Shown here one piece after another: positions 33,395 to 41,726 of a stretch of 64,000 bases of DNA. The DNA is from an uncultured Christensenella sp. Lineage in GTDB: Bacteria > Bacillota > Clostridia > Christensenellales > Borkfalkiaceae. A program made the position numbers and the translations under genes. A model generated the notes under the pieces. That model was not told the DNA's origin, made no database searches, and saw only the letters and a program-made list of their open reading frames with translations. The stretch's first letter is position 1, and each line of letters starts with the position of its first letter. The stretch lies in contig CAJUGI010000003.1 in NCBI GenBank assembly GCA_910586065.1, forward strand, positions 10,478 to 74,477, written 5' to 3'.

Positions 33395-34062
33395 TATGTC
33401 TCCGATAAAAATTGTGATATGATTGCATTGAAATTTTGCGGATATTCCGAAAAGGCGAAATGTCCGCCGTCGATTGTAACCAGCCTGCTGTTTTCAATGA
33501 GTTCGGAAAAGATTTCACCCTCTTCGTTTGCGGGGGTAACAGTATCGTCTTTGCCGTATACAAGAAGGGTTTTGTTGGGAATTTTTTTGGCGAATTCCTT
33601 TAAGTCTTCGTTTACGATTTTTTTGTAACTCTCCTTCATAACCGGAGAGAGATTTTTATATTCTTCGCTTCCGAAATGCTTTTCAGCAAAACGCGGAAAG
33701 AATTTTTTTGCAATGCGGTAACGTTTTACCCGCCTTATATATTGCGGCGAACGCGGTTTAACAATCCCTGCGCCGCCGGTTATTATCAATCTGCCGCAAA
33801 GCTCGGGACGTTGGGAAAGCAGTTTTATTGCCACCCTTGCCCCGAAAGAATGAGCAAGAATATGCGGTTTTTCAAGTCCGGAAATTTTAATAAATTTTTC
33901 AAGCCAGTCCGCATAATCGCCGACAGACCAGGCGCCGTCCGGCGCTTCGCTTGCGCCGAATGCGGGAAAATCAACCGCGGTTACTCTGTAATTTTGCGAA
34001 AGAAAATTTATCTGGTAGTAAAAGCTCTCCTTTTTCGAGCCGTATCCGTGCAACATAAGCAC
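33394..34062 (-). CDS. Alpha/beta hydrolase
   Basis: An alpha/beta hydrolase of about 222 residues from GTG 34062. VLMLHGYGSKKESFYYQ provides the oxyanion region, LAHSFGARVAIKLL the nucleophile Ser and TIDGGHFAF the late His; YGKDDTVTP carries the acidic residue. The substrate is unknown. The reading frame continues 18 codons upstream with family-like sequence (FVSFERRGRGKD) to an ATT at 34116 that has AAGGAG at the right distance, so the true start may be AUU there. It lies between rimI and the MurF-like gene in the tsaE operon. Confidence 0.85.
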   Translation of the reverse strand: MLMLHGYGSKKESFYYQINFLSQNYRVTAVDFPAFGASEAPDGAWSVGDYADWLEKFIKISGLEKPHILAHSFGARVAIKLLSQRPELCGRLIITGGAGIVKPRSPQYIRRVKRYRIAKKFFPRFAEKHFGSEEYKNLSPVMKESYKKIVNEDLKEFAKKIPNKTLLVYGKDDTVTPANEEGEIFSELIENSRLVTIDGGHFAFSEYPQNFNAIISQFLSET

Positions 34063-34117
34063 GTCTTTTCCGCGCCCGCGTCTTTCAAAGGATACGAATT
34101 TACCGTTTAATAAAATA

Positions 34118-34552
34118 TTACAACTCCTTTACCATAACAAGAGCGTCTTCGCCGTCTGAATAATAGCGCGAACGCGCGTAAACGCCTTTAAAGCCGTTTT
34201 TAAGATACAGTTTCATTGCGTCGGAATTGGAAACGCGGACTTCGAGAAAAACTTTTTTTGCACCGCGCGCCTGCGCTTCTTTTACGAGTTCGGTTAAAAT
34301 TGCCGTGCCCATTCCGCCGCCGCGGTAAACTTCGGATACGGCAATATTATCGATATCCGCGCTGTCTGCGGTCACCGTTATTCCTCCATAGCCGGCAATT
34401 TCTCCGCCGTCCTCGCACAGAACGCCGCAAAAACTTTCGCTTTCAAAACCGGAAACGAGCATCTGATAACTCCACGGTTCTTTTGGAAAGCACTCCTTTT
34501 CCATTTCGGAAATTTTGAGAATATCTTTAAATTCCCACTTTCTTATTTGCAA
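34118..34552 (-). CDS. rimI: Ribosomal protein S18-alanine N-acetyltransferase
   Basis: A 144-residue GNAT acetyltransferase. VYRGGGMGTAILTELV (about 90-105) is the acetyl-CoA-binding motif A, and LEVRVSNSDAMKLYLKNGFKGV fits RimI. RimI acetylates the N-terminal Ala of S18. It overlaps the tsaB end by 26 bases, the usual tsaB-rimI coupling. Confidence 0.93.
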   Translation of the reverse strand: MQIRKWEFKDILKISEMEKECFPKEPWSYQMLVSGFESESFCGVLCEDGGEIAGYGGITVTADSADIDNIAVSEVYRGGGMGTAILTELVKEAQARGAKKVFLEVRVSNSDAMKLYLKNGFKGVYARSRYYSDGEDALVMVKEL

Positions 34553-35150
34553 GTCTTGCCTCCTCCGCCTGACTTTTTCTTACGTACACGGCGGAAATAT
34601 CTTCAGTCAAACCGCATTCTTTGGCACATATTGCGGGGTATAAACAATTTTTTACGTCGAGTCCGACGTAATTTTTAAGCGGTAAATCCTCGAAACCGAA
34701 CAGAGGACAATTTAATTTTTCCACTTCTTCCGCATTTAAATAACAGGGATTTAAAGTTAATTTTTTATCTTTGCCGTAACCGCATACGTAGTAGTGCGCG
34801 TGCGCGGCGTCTATTACCGCGCAAAAATTTTCGCTTGCCACATTATATGCAATCATATCGAATGCGGTTACGCCCAAAAGCGGTTTACTTGTTGCAAGCG
34901 CAAAGCCTTTTACCGCGGAAATTCCAATACGTATTCCGGTAAACGACCCCGGTCCGGTAACCGCCGCAAAAAAACCGCATTCGGCTGGTGTTAAATTTAC
35001 TTCTTCAAGCGCCTTGTCTATTTCGCCCATAAGTTCCGTAGAGTGACGCATAGCGCAGTCGGGAATAAACCTTAACGCCGTTTTTCCGTCTTTTTGAGCA
35101 AGCACGGTTAAATGTACCGAAGACGTGTCTATCGCCAGAAAATTATTCAT
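34527..35150 (-). CDS. tsaB: tRNA threonylcarbamoyladenosine biosynthesis protein TsaB
   Basis: TsaB partners TsaD and TsaE in making t6A37 on tRNAs. The 207 residues begin with the ASKHA fold (LAIDTSSVHLTVL) and contain GPGSFTGIRIGISAVKGFA, the family hallmark. It overlaps tsaE by 8 bases. tsaD is not in the window. Confidence 0.95.
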   Translation of the reverse strand: MNNFLAIDTSSVHLTVLAQKDGKTALRFIPDCAMRHSTELMGEIDKALEEVNLTPAECGFFAAVTGPGSFTGIRIGISAVKGFALATSKPLLGVTAFDMIAYNVASENFCAVIDAAHAHYYVCGYGKDKKLTLNPCYLNAEEVEKLNCPLFGFEDLPLKNYVGLDVKNCLYPAICAKECGLTEDISAVYVRKSQAEEARLANKKVGI

Positions 35151-35547
35151 AAATTATTTTGCGTTTGTCCTCTCCCGTTTTTTGTATGGTAACCTTTTTA
35201 TAATTTTCCGGCAGAACGTTTTTAATATTTTCCGCCCACTCTATTATGCAGATACCGCCGGCGTAAAAATAATCGCACAGCCCCAAAGCTTCAGCCTGTT
35301 CACCGCAACTTAAACGGTAACAGTCGAAATGGTAAAGCTTTCCGCCGTAATCGTTCATATAAGCATACGTGGGGCTTAAAACTTCTTCAGTTATGCCAAG
35401 CCCTTTTGCCACGCCCTTGCAAAAAACGGTTTTGCCCGCACCCATTTCGCCGTTTAAGACAATCACGTCTCCGGCTTTTAAATTTTTTGAGTACCCCTCG
35501 CCGAACTTAAAAGTTTCGCCGGGAGATTCCGAAATAAATTCCGCCAT
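35143..35547 (-). CDS. tsaE: tRNA threonylcarbamoyladenosine biosynthesis ATPase TsaE
   Basis: A 134-residue P-loop ATPase: LNGEMGAGKTVFCKG near 32-46, SPTYAYMNDY, and HFDCYRL. TsaE drives turnover of the TsaBD complex during t6A synthesis. It is the first gene of the tsaE-tsaB-rimI-hydrolase-murF-ddl operon. No ribosome-binding site precedes its ATG, and the promoter -10 lies only 12 bases upstream. Confidence 0.95.
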   Translation of the reverse strand: MAEFISESPGETFKFGEGYSKNLKAGDVIVLNGEMGAGKTVFCKGVAKGLGITEEVLSPTYAYMNDYGGKLYHFDCYRLSCGEQAEALGLCDYFYAGGICIIEWAENIKNVLPENYKKVTIQKTGEDKRKIIYE

Positions 35548-35559
35548 AATAACAACGCT

Positions 35560-35588
35560 ATTTTAGCATAACGCAGTAATTTTTACAA
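35560..35588 (-). promoter_or_regulatory. tsaE operon promoter, near-leaderless geometry
   Basis: TTGTAA and TAAAAT (-10 near 35565-35560) have 17-bp spacing with an extended TGC before the -10. The predicted start leaves about 5 nt before the tsaE ATG at 35547. Confidence 0.65.
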
Positions 35589-35605
35589 GCGTTTTACTAA
35601 AAAAT

Positions 35606-35628
35606 TAAGCGCCTTGAAAAGGCGCTTA
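35606..35628 (-). terminator. Terminator of the HtrA-like gene
   Basis: TAAGCGCCTT (35606-35615) and AAGGCGCTTA (35619-35628) pair perfectly around GAA. On the minus strand a T-rich stretch follows (plus 35600-35605 and beyond). Confidence 0.85.
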
Positions 35629-35645
35629 CAATTTGCTTTATATTT

Positions 35646-37145
35646 TTAAAGTGCTTTGAAATCACGCGTCTGCAAAACGTAATTTTCAGTCGTTTTTTCA
35701 GTTCCCTCCCTAAGATATTTAACCGAAAGGTTATCGCCTGCGCGCATTGTCAAAATCAGGTCTGAAACAGTAAAAGTGCGGGATATTGCGTACTCTTTGC
35801 CGTTTATTATAAGGCTCTTTATTATATCTCCGCCCGAGAGACCGAAGCCTTCCGCAATGGAATTTACCATAACTTCGTTTATTGTTACGTCCTCGTAAAT
35901 TTTGCCGTATCCCGCGGCGGGGTCGTATACGTATCTGGAATTTGCGCCTAAAACGGTTATACCCAACGTAATTATGCCGGGCTTAACCGGTTCCGTTTTG
36001 CCGTTGTCGTTAAAATAGTATAAAATGTTGCCGACGGTTCCCTTGACAATATCGAGAGGAATTGCATAGTTTATGTTCTGGTCTGTGCTGTCGCCCGCGT
36101 TGCAGATGCCGATAAGTTTGCCTTCGGCGTTAAAAAGCCCGCCGCCCGAATTGCCGCCGTAGAGAGCCGTATCCATTCTTATCGAGCGGTAAGCGCGTTT
36201 TGTGCCGTCGATTGAGAGAGTTATATACTCGTTGTCAACGCTGACAACGCCTTTGGTTACGCTTATTCCCTCGTTTTCGGGATTGCCTATCGCTATTGCG
36301 GTTTCGCCCACGTAATAATCTTCGGCAAGCGTCACCGCCTTGATATCGGGATTGATATTCTTTAATTCGGAAGTTTTTGCACGGAGAACCGCCAAATCCT
36401 TTTCGATTGAACCGCCGACAATATCGCATTTTACACCGTAATCGCCGTAATCGTAAACTATGCAGCCGTTTTCGTCCGTTTCGTAAATCGGGTTGCCGTT
36501 ACTGTCCGTTCTGCCCGTTTCCTTTTGCACGGGAGTGTCCTCGCTGCCGTAAAGATAGCAATAAACCTGCCGCGCCGTCATTCCGCCGTTTAAGTCTGCG
36601 TCGGCCTTGCTATCGTAAATTACGTGGTAGTTGGTCACCAAATAGGCGTAACCGTCCGCAGACTCTTCGATTTCCCAAATGACTGCGGAACCGGTGTAAA
36701 TTGCCGTTTCGGAAACGTACGACGGTCTGTATACCGAACCGTAATTTTTTGTTTCCACAAATTCGGTGTAAACTTTCATTGCGGAATTAAGGCACTGCGC
36801 TACGGACGACGAAACGTCCTCGGTAAACGTAAGATATTTTTTAAGAAACTCGGCGTAAGTTATGTTTTCTCCGGTTTGCTTTAAATATTCTGCGTACAGG
36901 TCGGCGGCAGTCACGCCCTTTCCGTCCTCTCCGTCCTTGCCGTTGGAACCGTCTTTTCCGTTGGTCACGGTAAAATCGTAACTTGTTCCGTCGGAATAAT
37001 ATACCGTAAACGTGTCCGTTTCACCGTTTTCGGAGGTTTTTTCGATTGAAGTGACGTGCGTTCCGCCGCAACCGGCAAATACGAATGCGATTGCGAGCAC
37101 AAAAGCGGCGATTATTGCGGTTAAAATTTTAACTGGCTTTTTCAT
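35646..37145 (-). CDS. HtrA/DegP-like serine protease lipoprotein
   Basis: A 499-residue exported lipoprotein. The lipobox is FVFAGC with the lipidated Cys at 26. Residues 63-77 form a short collagen-like Gly-Lys-Asp-Gly stretch, a feature of some Clostridia surface lipoproteins. The trypsin-like domain has a full triad: His174 in TNYHVIY, Asp250 in EKDLAVL and Ser333 in GGNSGGGLF. A C-terminal PDZ domain (about 385-490) should guide substrates. The likely role is extracytoplasmic protein quality control. It has its own promoter (37178-37206) and terminator. The ribosome-binding site is poor. Confidence 0.92.
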   Translation of the reverse strand: MKKPVKILTAIIAAFVLAIAFVFAGCGGTHVTSIEKTSENGETDTFTVYYSDGTSYDFTVTNGKDGSNGKDGEDGKGVTAADLYAEYLKQTGENITYAEFLKKYLTFTEDVSSSVAQCLNSAMKVYTEFVETKNYGSVYRPSYVSETAIYTGSAVIWEIEESADGYAYLVTNYHVIYDSKADADLNGGMTARQVYCYLYGSEDTPVQKETGRTDSNGNPIYETDENGCIVYDYGDYGVKCDIVGGSIEKDLAVLRAKTSELKNINPDIKAVTLAEDYYVGETAIAIGNPENEGISVTKGVVSVDNEYITLSIDGTKRAYRSIRMDTALYGGNSGGGLFNAEGKLIGICNAGDSTDQNINYAIPLDIVKGTVGNILYYFNDNGKTEPVKPGIITLGITVLGANSRYVYDPAAGYGKIYEDVTINEVMVNSIAEGFGLSGGDIIKSLIINGKEYAISRTFTVSDLILTMRAGDNLSVKYLREGTEKTTENYVLQTRDFKAL

Positions 37146-37177
37146 AAATTTACCGTTTCTTTTTGATTTTTTTAATT

Positions 37178-37206
37178 ATTGTAACATGTAAACGACGGTA
37201 ATTCAA
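37178..37206 (-). promoter_or_regulatory. Promoter of the HtrA-like gene
   Basis: TTGAAT (37206-37201) and TACAAT (37183-37178) have 17-bp spacing and an extended TGT. The leader is about 26 nt, with no clear Shine-Dalgarno sequence. Confidence 0.7.
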
Positions 37207-37271
37207 TTAAAAAATTGTGAAAATTGAGTTATATTTTTTTCAAAAAATGTCAATTGTAACGCGTTTTAATT

Positions 37272-37304
37272 AAAAAAACAGCGCCCGCAGTTGACTGCGG
37301 GCGC
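37272..37304 (-). terminator. ribU terminator
   Basis: GCGCCCGCAG (37281-37290) and CTGCGGGCGC (37295-37304) form a 10-bp stem. Seven T follow on the minus strand (plus 37272-37278). It begins right after the ribU stop. Confidence 0.9.
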
Positions 37305-37310
37305 CGAAAT

Positions 37311-38069
37311 TTATGCTTTTTTCTTTTTCTTTAAATTATCGAACTTTTCATTCGTAAGCTTAACAAGGCGGGAAAGCGGCTTGTATACAAGCAACGTTAC
37401 CACCGCAAGAATAGCGGTTTTTATAAGATTGAACAAAGTTACCCAATGCCAGTTGAGCATAAACATATCCATACCTTTGTTCCAGTCGAACGCACAAAAC
37501 GCGGGAAAGTTCAAAAGCCAGTTTATGGGGAAACTGCACGCTACGCGCACAAGGCTTGCAACAGCCATAAATATTAAAACGGATTTGATTCTCTTGTGCT
37601 TTTTGTATAAAACCGAAGTTATTAAAAGCATGGGCAAGGTTGTAAGAATGTTTGCAAGCTCGCCCACATACATAGATGAGGAGCCGTGAATTACGCCGTA
37701 AAATACTTCTTTCAACACAAGAATTACGCTTCCTGCAACGGGACCGAGAGCATAACCGCCGATAAGCACGAACACGTCGGAAAAATCGAACTTTAGAAAC
37801 GAAACCGGCGTTGACGGCAAAATCACGAATTGCAAAAACCTTAACGCCAGCGACAAAGCCGTGAAAACCGCAATGTAAGCTATACGGGTTGCGGAAAAAT
37901 AATTTTTGAAAACTTCCTTTGCATTTTTCTTATTTGCGTACGTCCGTTGAGCCTGAACCGACCAAACTTGTTCTTCCGTAGCTTCCGGTTCCGCCGTCTG
38001 AGAAGCGGCTGTTTCCTCCCTTGCAATCTCCTCTTCCGCAGCTTCCGCGGGAATTGTCTCTTTTTCCAT
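37311..38069 (-). CDS. ribU: Riboflavin ECF transporter S component RibU
   Basis: A 252-residue membrane protein. After an acidic, Ala/Glu-rich cytosolic extension of about 55 residues come six membrane segments with family features: RFLQFVILPSTPVSFLKFDFSD, GPVAGSVILVLKEVFYG and NWLLNFPAF. RibU binds riboflavin and works with the common ECF energising module. The FMN riboswitch directly upstream makes the substrate call firm. The N-terminal extension is longer than in the characterised Lactococcus protein. It is monocistronic with a strong terminator. Confidence 0.94.
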   Translation of the reverse strand: MEKETIPAEAAEEEIAREETAASQTAEPEATEEQVWSVQAQRTYANKKNAKEVFKNYFSATRIAYIAVFTALSLALRFLQFVILPSTPVSFLKFDFSDVFVLIGGYALGPVAGSVILVLKEVFYGVIHGSSSMYVGELANILTTLPMLLITSVLYKKHKRIKSVLIFMAVASLVRVACSFPINWLLNFPAFCAFDWNKGMDMFMLNWHWVTLFNLIKTAILAVVTLLVYKPLSRLVKLTNEKFDNLKKKKKA

Positions 38070-38108
38070 AAAAACTCCTTAAAATTTTATTTTTAAAGCC
38101 GTTCTTTG

Positions 38109-38135
38109 AAAAAAACGCCCCGAAAATTCGGAGCG
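38109..38135 (-). terminator. Expression-platform terminator of the FMN riboswitch
   Basis: CGCCCCGA (38116-38123) and TCGGAGCG (38128-38135) pair with one G-U, and seven T follow on the minus strand (plus 38109-38115). It lies between the aptamer and ribU, so FMN binding should end transcription. Confidence 0.85.
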
Positions 38136-38169
38136 AAATAAAAACGATTGTAACCGCTTAAAATTCTTT

Positions 38170-38280
38170 TATCATCCGGACTATACCGTCGGTACGGGAA
38201 TTTCACCCGTTCGGGAACGCGTATAAAACACGTTCTTCGCAGACTTTACTGCCGGTGGGGAATTGCACCCCGCCCCAAAG
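38170..38280 (-). promoter_or_regulatory. FMN riboswitch (RFN element)
   Basis: The minus strand shows the classic conserved segments: GGGGTGCAATTCCCCACCGG near 38274-38250, CGGTGAAATTCCCG-type repeat as GGGTGAAATTCCCGTACCG near 38209-38190, and GTCCGGAT near 38184-38174. Together they define the FMN aptamer. The downstream terminator indicates repression of riboflavin uptake when FMN is plentiful. Confidence 0.96.
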
Positions 38281-38302
38281 AATAACTTTAAATTGTATTT
38301 AC

Positions 38303-38331
38303 ATTATATTGTGTAATTTATAAGTTGTCAA
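38303..38331 (-). promoter_or_regulatory. Consensus promoter of the FMN riboswitch-ribU transcript
   Basis: TTGACA (38331-38326) and TATAAT (38308-38303), both perfect, have 17-bp spacing. The start near 38296 is about 16 nt before the aptamer. Confidence 0.88.
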
Positions 38332-38377
38332 GAATTTTTTCAGGGCGTTTCCGTTTTTGCTCTTTAACACAAAACCG

Positions 38378-38821
38378 TTAAACCACGTAATAATCCAAAT
38401 CGATATCCGTTTCTGATTTATACAAAAACTCAATTATATCTCTTTCCAACGAAAGATACTGGTTGGGCTCGTTTGAATTACTTGCGATAACGGGCACTAT
38501 CTCAAGGATTGCCGAAAGCGAAAACTCTTTTTTAAGCTTTTTTATTTGTTCTTCCTTGCCGAACAAGTCCTTTAACGTTACGCGCAGCATTTCGTTTACA
38601 TCAACGTTATAATTTTCGTTAAACCCCAAAACAAATCTGTGACGCTTCCATTCGGGAATTATACCAAAGGCTTTAATAACCGCCCCTTCCGCCTCTTTCT
38701 TATTTAAAATGCCTATTTCTTCGGGCTCGCAGTCGCGCCGTTTCTTTAAAAGACCGGCGTTCTTTTTTATATCAAAATCGAAATTCAGCGAAAAATAAGT
38801 TCTGCACTCGTGTTTTTCCAT
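38378..38821 (-). CDS. DUF4279-like protein
   Basis: A 147-residue cytosolic protein without membrane segments. The layout FSLNFDFD near the start, a WKRHRFVLGF strand in the middle and DTDIDLDYYVV-type ending (here ETDIDLDYYVV) match DUF4279, whose function is unknown. DUF4279 proteins are often small immunity-like or accessory proteins. It starts 3 bases after glyA ends and is probably cotranscribed with it; no functional link is obvious. Confidence 0.65.
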   Translation of the reverse strand: MEKHECRTYFSLNFDFDIKKNAGLLKKRRDCEPEEIGILNKKEAEGAVIKAFGIIPEWKRHRFVLGFNENYNVDVNEMLRVTLKDLFGKEEQIKKLKKEFSLSAILEIVPVIASNSNEPNQYLSLERDIIEFLYKSETDIDLDYYVV

Positions 38822-38824
38822 AAT

Positions 38825-40075
38825 TTATTTTACGCAATCCGCATAAAGGGGAAACGCCTTACAGAGCGCGGCAACCTCCGCCTTAACGTGTTCCGCAGCC
38901 GCCTCGCGCTCCTCGATAACGCCGGCAATAAGCCCCGCTATTTTGCGGGCTTCAGGCTCTTTCATTCCGCGCGAGGTCATTGCGGGCGTTCCTATTCTTA
39001 TGCCCGAAGTAACAAACGGCTTTTGGGTATCGAATGGAATTGCGTTTTTGTTGACGGTTATGTGAACTTCATCTAACAGCTTTTCAAGCTCTTTGCCGGT
39101 AATGTTTTTATCGGTTAAGTTCAAAAGAACAAGGTGGTTATCCGTTCCGCCCGAAACCATTTTAACGCCGCGGGCGTTAAATTCCTGCGCCATTGCCGCC
39201 GCGTTTTTGATTATTTGCCGTTGATAAGTTTTGAATTCGGGCGAAAGCGCCTCTTTAAAAGCGACCGCCTTCGCCGCGATTATATGCATTAACGGTCCGC
39301 CCTGCGTACCGGGGAACACGGCTTTGTCTATCGCCTTGCCCCACTCTTCTTTGCACATGATTACGCCGCCGCGGGGACCGCGAAGGGTTTTATGCGTGGT
39401 AGTTGTTACAAAATCGGCATAGGGCACGGGCGAGGGATGCAATCCCGCCGCAACAAGCCCAGCAATATGAGCTATATCCACAAACATCAGCGCGCCGACT
39501 TCGTCGCAGATTTCGCGTATACGCTTAAAGTCGATTACGCGGGGATAAGCGCTCGCGCCCGAAATTATTACTTTGGGCTTGCACTCTTTTGCGATTTTTT
39601 CCATTTCGCCGTAATCTATTACTTCTTCGCCCTCTTTAACTCCGTAAGGCACGATGTTAAAGTATTTGCCGGAAATATTTACGGGTGAGCCGTGCGAAAG
39701 ATGCCCGCCGTGCGCCAGATTCATACCCATAACGGTATCGCCCGGCTGACAGGTTGCAAACAACACCGCAAGATTTGCGCTTGCCCCCGAATGCGGCTGA
39801 ACGTTACAGTATTCGCAACCGAAAAGTTTCTTCAATCTGTCGCGCGCCAAATCTTCGGCTATATCCACAAAACCGCAACCGCCGTAATAGCGGTGCGCAG
39901 GATAGCCTTCGGCGTATTTGTTGGTGAGGTGACTGCCCGCCGCAGCCATAACCGCGGGGGACACGAAATTTTCGCTTGCAATAAGTTCGATATTATTTTG
40001 CTGGCGGAAAAGCTCCTTTTTTAAGGCTTCCGCGATTTCGGGGTCGGTCTGTTCGATTAAAGATATATCTATCAT
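38825..40075 (-). CDS. glyA: Serine hydroxymethyltransferase
   Basis: GlyA converts serine and tetrahydrofolate to glycine and methylene-tetrahydrofolate. The PLP-binding Lys lies in TTTTHKTLRGPRGG, and SENFVSPAVMAA and YPAHRYYGGC are family motifs. I use ATG 40075 (MIDISLIEQTDPEI), which has GAAGGAATAAC before it; the six extra codons to 40093 are not family-like. The length is then 416 residues. A promoter lies at 40128-40156 and a CGGTTT/AACCG hairpin sits in the leader. Confidence 0.97.
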   Translation of the reverse strand: MIDISLIEQTDPEIAEALKKELFRQQNNIELIASENFVSPAVMAAAGSHLTNKYAEGYPAHRYYGGCGFVDIAEDLARDRLKKLFGCEYCNVQPHSGASANLAVLFATCQPGDTVMGMNLAHGGHLSHGSPVNISGKYFNIVPYGVKEGEEVIDYGEMEKIAKECKPKVIISGASAYPRVIDFKRIREICDEVGALMFVDIAHIAGLVAAGLHPSPVPYADFVTTTTHKTLRGPRGGVIMCKEEWGKAIDKAVFPGTQGGPLMHIIAAKAVAFKEALSPEFKTYQRQIIKNAAAMAQEFNARGVKMVSGGTDNHLVLLNLTDKNITGKELEKLLDEVHITVNKNAIPFDTQKPFVTSGIRIGTPAMTSRGMKEPEARKIAGLIAGVIEEREAAAEHVKAEVAALCKAFPLYADCVK

Positions 40076-40127
40076 TGTTATTCCTTCCGGCATAGCGCCG
40101 CGGTCGGTTTTTAAACCGTTTTTATAT

Positions 40128-40156
40128 ATTGTATCACAACCTGTTTAAGATAACAA
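40128..40156 (-). promoter_or_regulatory. glyA promoter
   Basis: TTGTTA (40156-40151) and TACAAT (40133-40128) have 17-bp spacing. It faces away from the divergent NSS transporter gene. Confidence 0.7.
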
Positions 40157-40200
40157 CGCTTTTGCGGATTTTTTAAGGCTTTACCGAATATTGTTAGAAT

Positions 40201-41703
40201 ATGGCTAAACAGAAATTCAAGAACAAGCGCAGTTTTATTCTAACCTGCGTAGGCGCGGCAGTCGGGCTTGGAAACGCTTTGCGCTTTCCGGGACTTTGCG
40301 CAAAATTCGGCGGCGGAGCGTATCTCCTGGTCTATCTTACGGCGCTGGTTTTTTTGGGTGTGCCCCTGTTAAACGCGGAAATCGCGCTTGGCAGAAAATA
40401 TGCGGGCGGCGCGCCGAAATGTCTTAAAGAATTAAAACGCGGCGGCGATAAAATCGGCTGGGCTTCGAGCGTCAATTCTATGGTTACCGCAGTGATATAC
40501 GCCGGTCTGGCAGGATGGCTGATTACTATGGCGGTAAAAATCGCGCCGCTGTGTACCGGAGGATTTGCGGACGTGAGCGGTTACTTTTTCGACAAGGTGC
40601 TTTCCGCACGCGATGACGGCGTTATTTCGGGCATATCCCCGCTTGTAGCGGGTGGAATTGCAGTTGCCTGGATACTGATGTTTTTGTGCCTGAGCGGCGG
40701 AACGGACACGCTTTCGAAAGCGGCTAAGTTCACCGTAACCGCACCCGTAATGCTGCTGATTTTAATGGCCGGACGGGGATTTTTATACCCCAATGCGGGC
40801 GAGGCTTTAAGCGCGCTGTTTACGCCTGATTTTTCGGCGTTTTCAAACCCGGAACTGTGGCTTTCGGCGCTGGGACAGGTGTTCTTCTCCCTTTCCGTTG
40901 CCGTGGGAATAATGCCGGCATTCGGCTCGTGCCTGCCGGAAGGCACCAATGTGTTTTCATGTTCGCTTGCAATCGCCGCCGCAGACTTTGCCGTGAGCGT
41001 TCTGGCTTCGGTTGTTATGTTCACCACTATGTACGGATGCGGTCTGCAGGATAAAATCGGACAGTCCGGAATTTTAACCGCGTTTGCCGTTTACCCCGCG
41101 GCTATATGCCGTTTATCGCACTTCCCCGCGCTGAACGCGGCGGTAGGCATACTGTTTTACGCCTCGCTGTGTATGATGGCAGTACAGTCGGCGGTTTCAA
41201 TGCTGGAAGCTTTTCTGGTGCCATTTTCCGAAAGTTTCAACCTTAAAAAACGGCGCGTAACGCTGTGCGTTTGTGCGATTGGCGCCGTGATATCCCTGGT
41301 TTACGCAACTTCAGCCGCAGCGCTTTTAGTTGGCATATCCGATGTGTTCGTAAATTTTTACAACGTGCTTTTAATGTGCGTTGCCGAATGTTTTATTATA
41401 GGCGGAAGCAAAAAAGCGCGGGATTTGCCGCAGGAAATAAACCGATTTTCGGGGCGGCTTAAAATGCCTGAAAAACTCTTTAAAATTTCGGTAAAATTCG
41501 TAAGTCCCGCCGTACTTATTTCCCTTGCGGCGTATGAGGCGGTGCGGCTGTTTATCGACGGACTGGATTATCCCTTGTGGGCGCAAATAGGGTTCGGCTG
41601 GGGACTCAGCCTCGCAATTTTCGCCGCGGCGATTTTATTGCAAAAATTATCCCTCCCGAAAGAAGTTATCGGGAGGGTAACAGTTCCTTTAAAGCGTTTT
41701 TAA
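40201..41703 (+). CDS. Sodium:neurotransmitter symporter (NSS) family transporter
   Basis: A 500-residue protein with about twelve membrane segments. The N-terminal signature TCVGAAVGLGNALRFPGLCAKFGGGAYLLVY is the NSS sodium/substrate-binding helix 1 region (LeuT-like). Bacterial members take up amino acids such as tryptophan, leucine or tyrosine with Na+; the substrate here is unknown. No ribosome-binding site precedes ATG 40201, and an extended -10-like TGTTAGAAT touches it, so initiation is unclear. Its 3' end contains a hairpin that may terminate the converging RND gene. Confidence 0.92.
   Translation: MAKQKFKNKRSFILTCVGAAVGLGNALRFPGLCAKFGGGAYLLVYLTALVFLGVPLLNAEIALGRKYAGGAPKCLKELKRGGDKIGWASSVNSMVTAVIYAGLAGWLITMAVKIAPLCTGGFADVSGYFFDKVLSARDDGVISGISPLVAGGIAVAWILMFLCLSGGTDTLSKAAKFTVTAPVMLLILMAGRGFLYPNAGEALSALFTPDFSAFSNPELWLSALGQVFFSLSVAVGIMPAFGSCLPEGTNVFSCSLAIAAADFAVSVLASVVMFTTMYGCGLQDKIGQSGILTAFAVYPAAICRLSHFPALNAAVGILFYASLCMMAVQSAVSMLEAFLVPFSESFNLKKRRVTLCVCAIGAVISLVYATSAAALLVGISDVFVNFYNVLLMCVAECFIIGGSKKARDLPQEINRFSGRLKMPEKLFKISVKFVSPAVLISLAAYEAVRLFIDGLDYPLWAQIGFGWGLSLAIFAAAILLQKLSLPKEVIGRVTVPLKRF
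41651..41677 (-). terminator. Terminator of the RND gene, embedded in the NSS coding end
   Basis: CCCTCCCG (41651-41658) and CGGGAGGG (41670-41677) form an 8-bp stem. On the minus strand it is followed by ATAATTTTTG. It lies inside the last codons of the converging transporter gene. Confidence 0.6.
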
Positions 41704-41726
41704 GCTGCACGGCAACCCGTGTCGCT

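Noticed and set aside
40166..40206. Leaderless start for the NSS transporter
   Set aside because: The best -10 (TAGAAT, 40195-40200) touches the ATG and would put the transcript start inside the gene; no better promoter was found, so I leave the point open.
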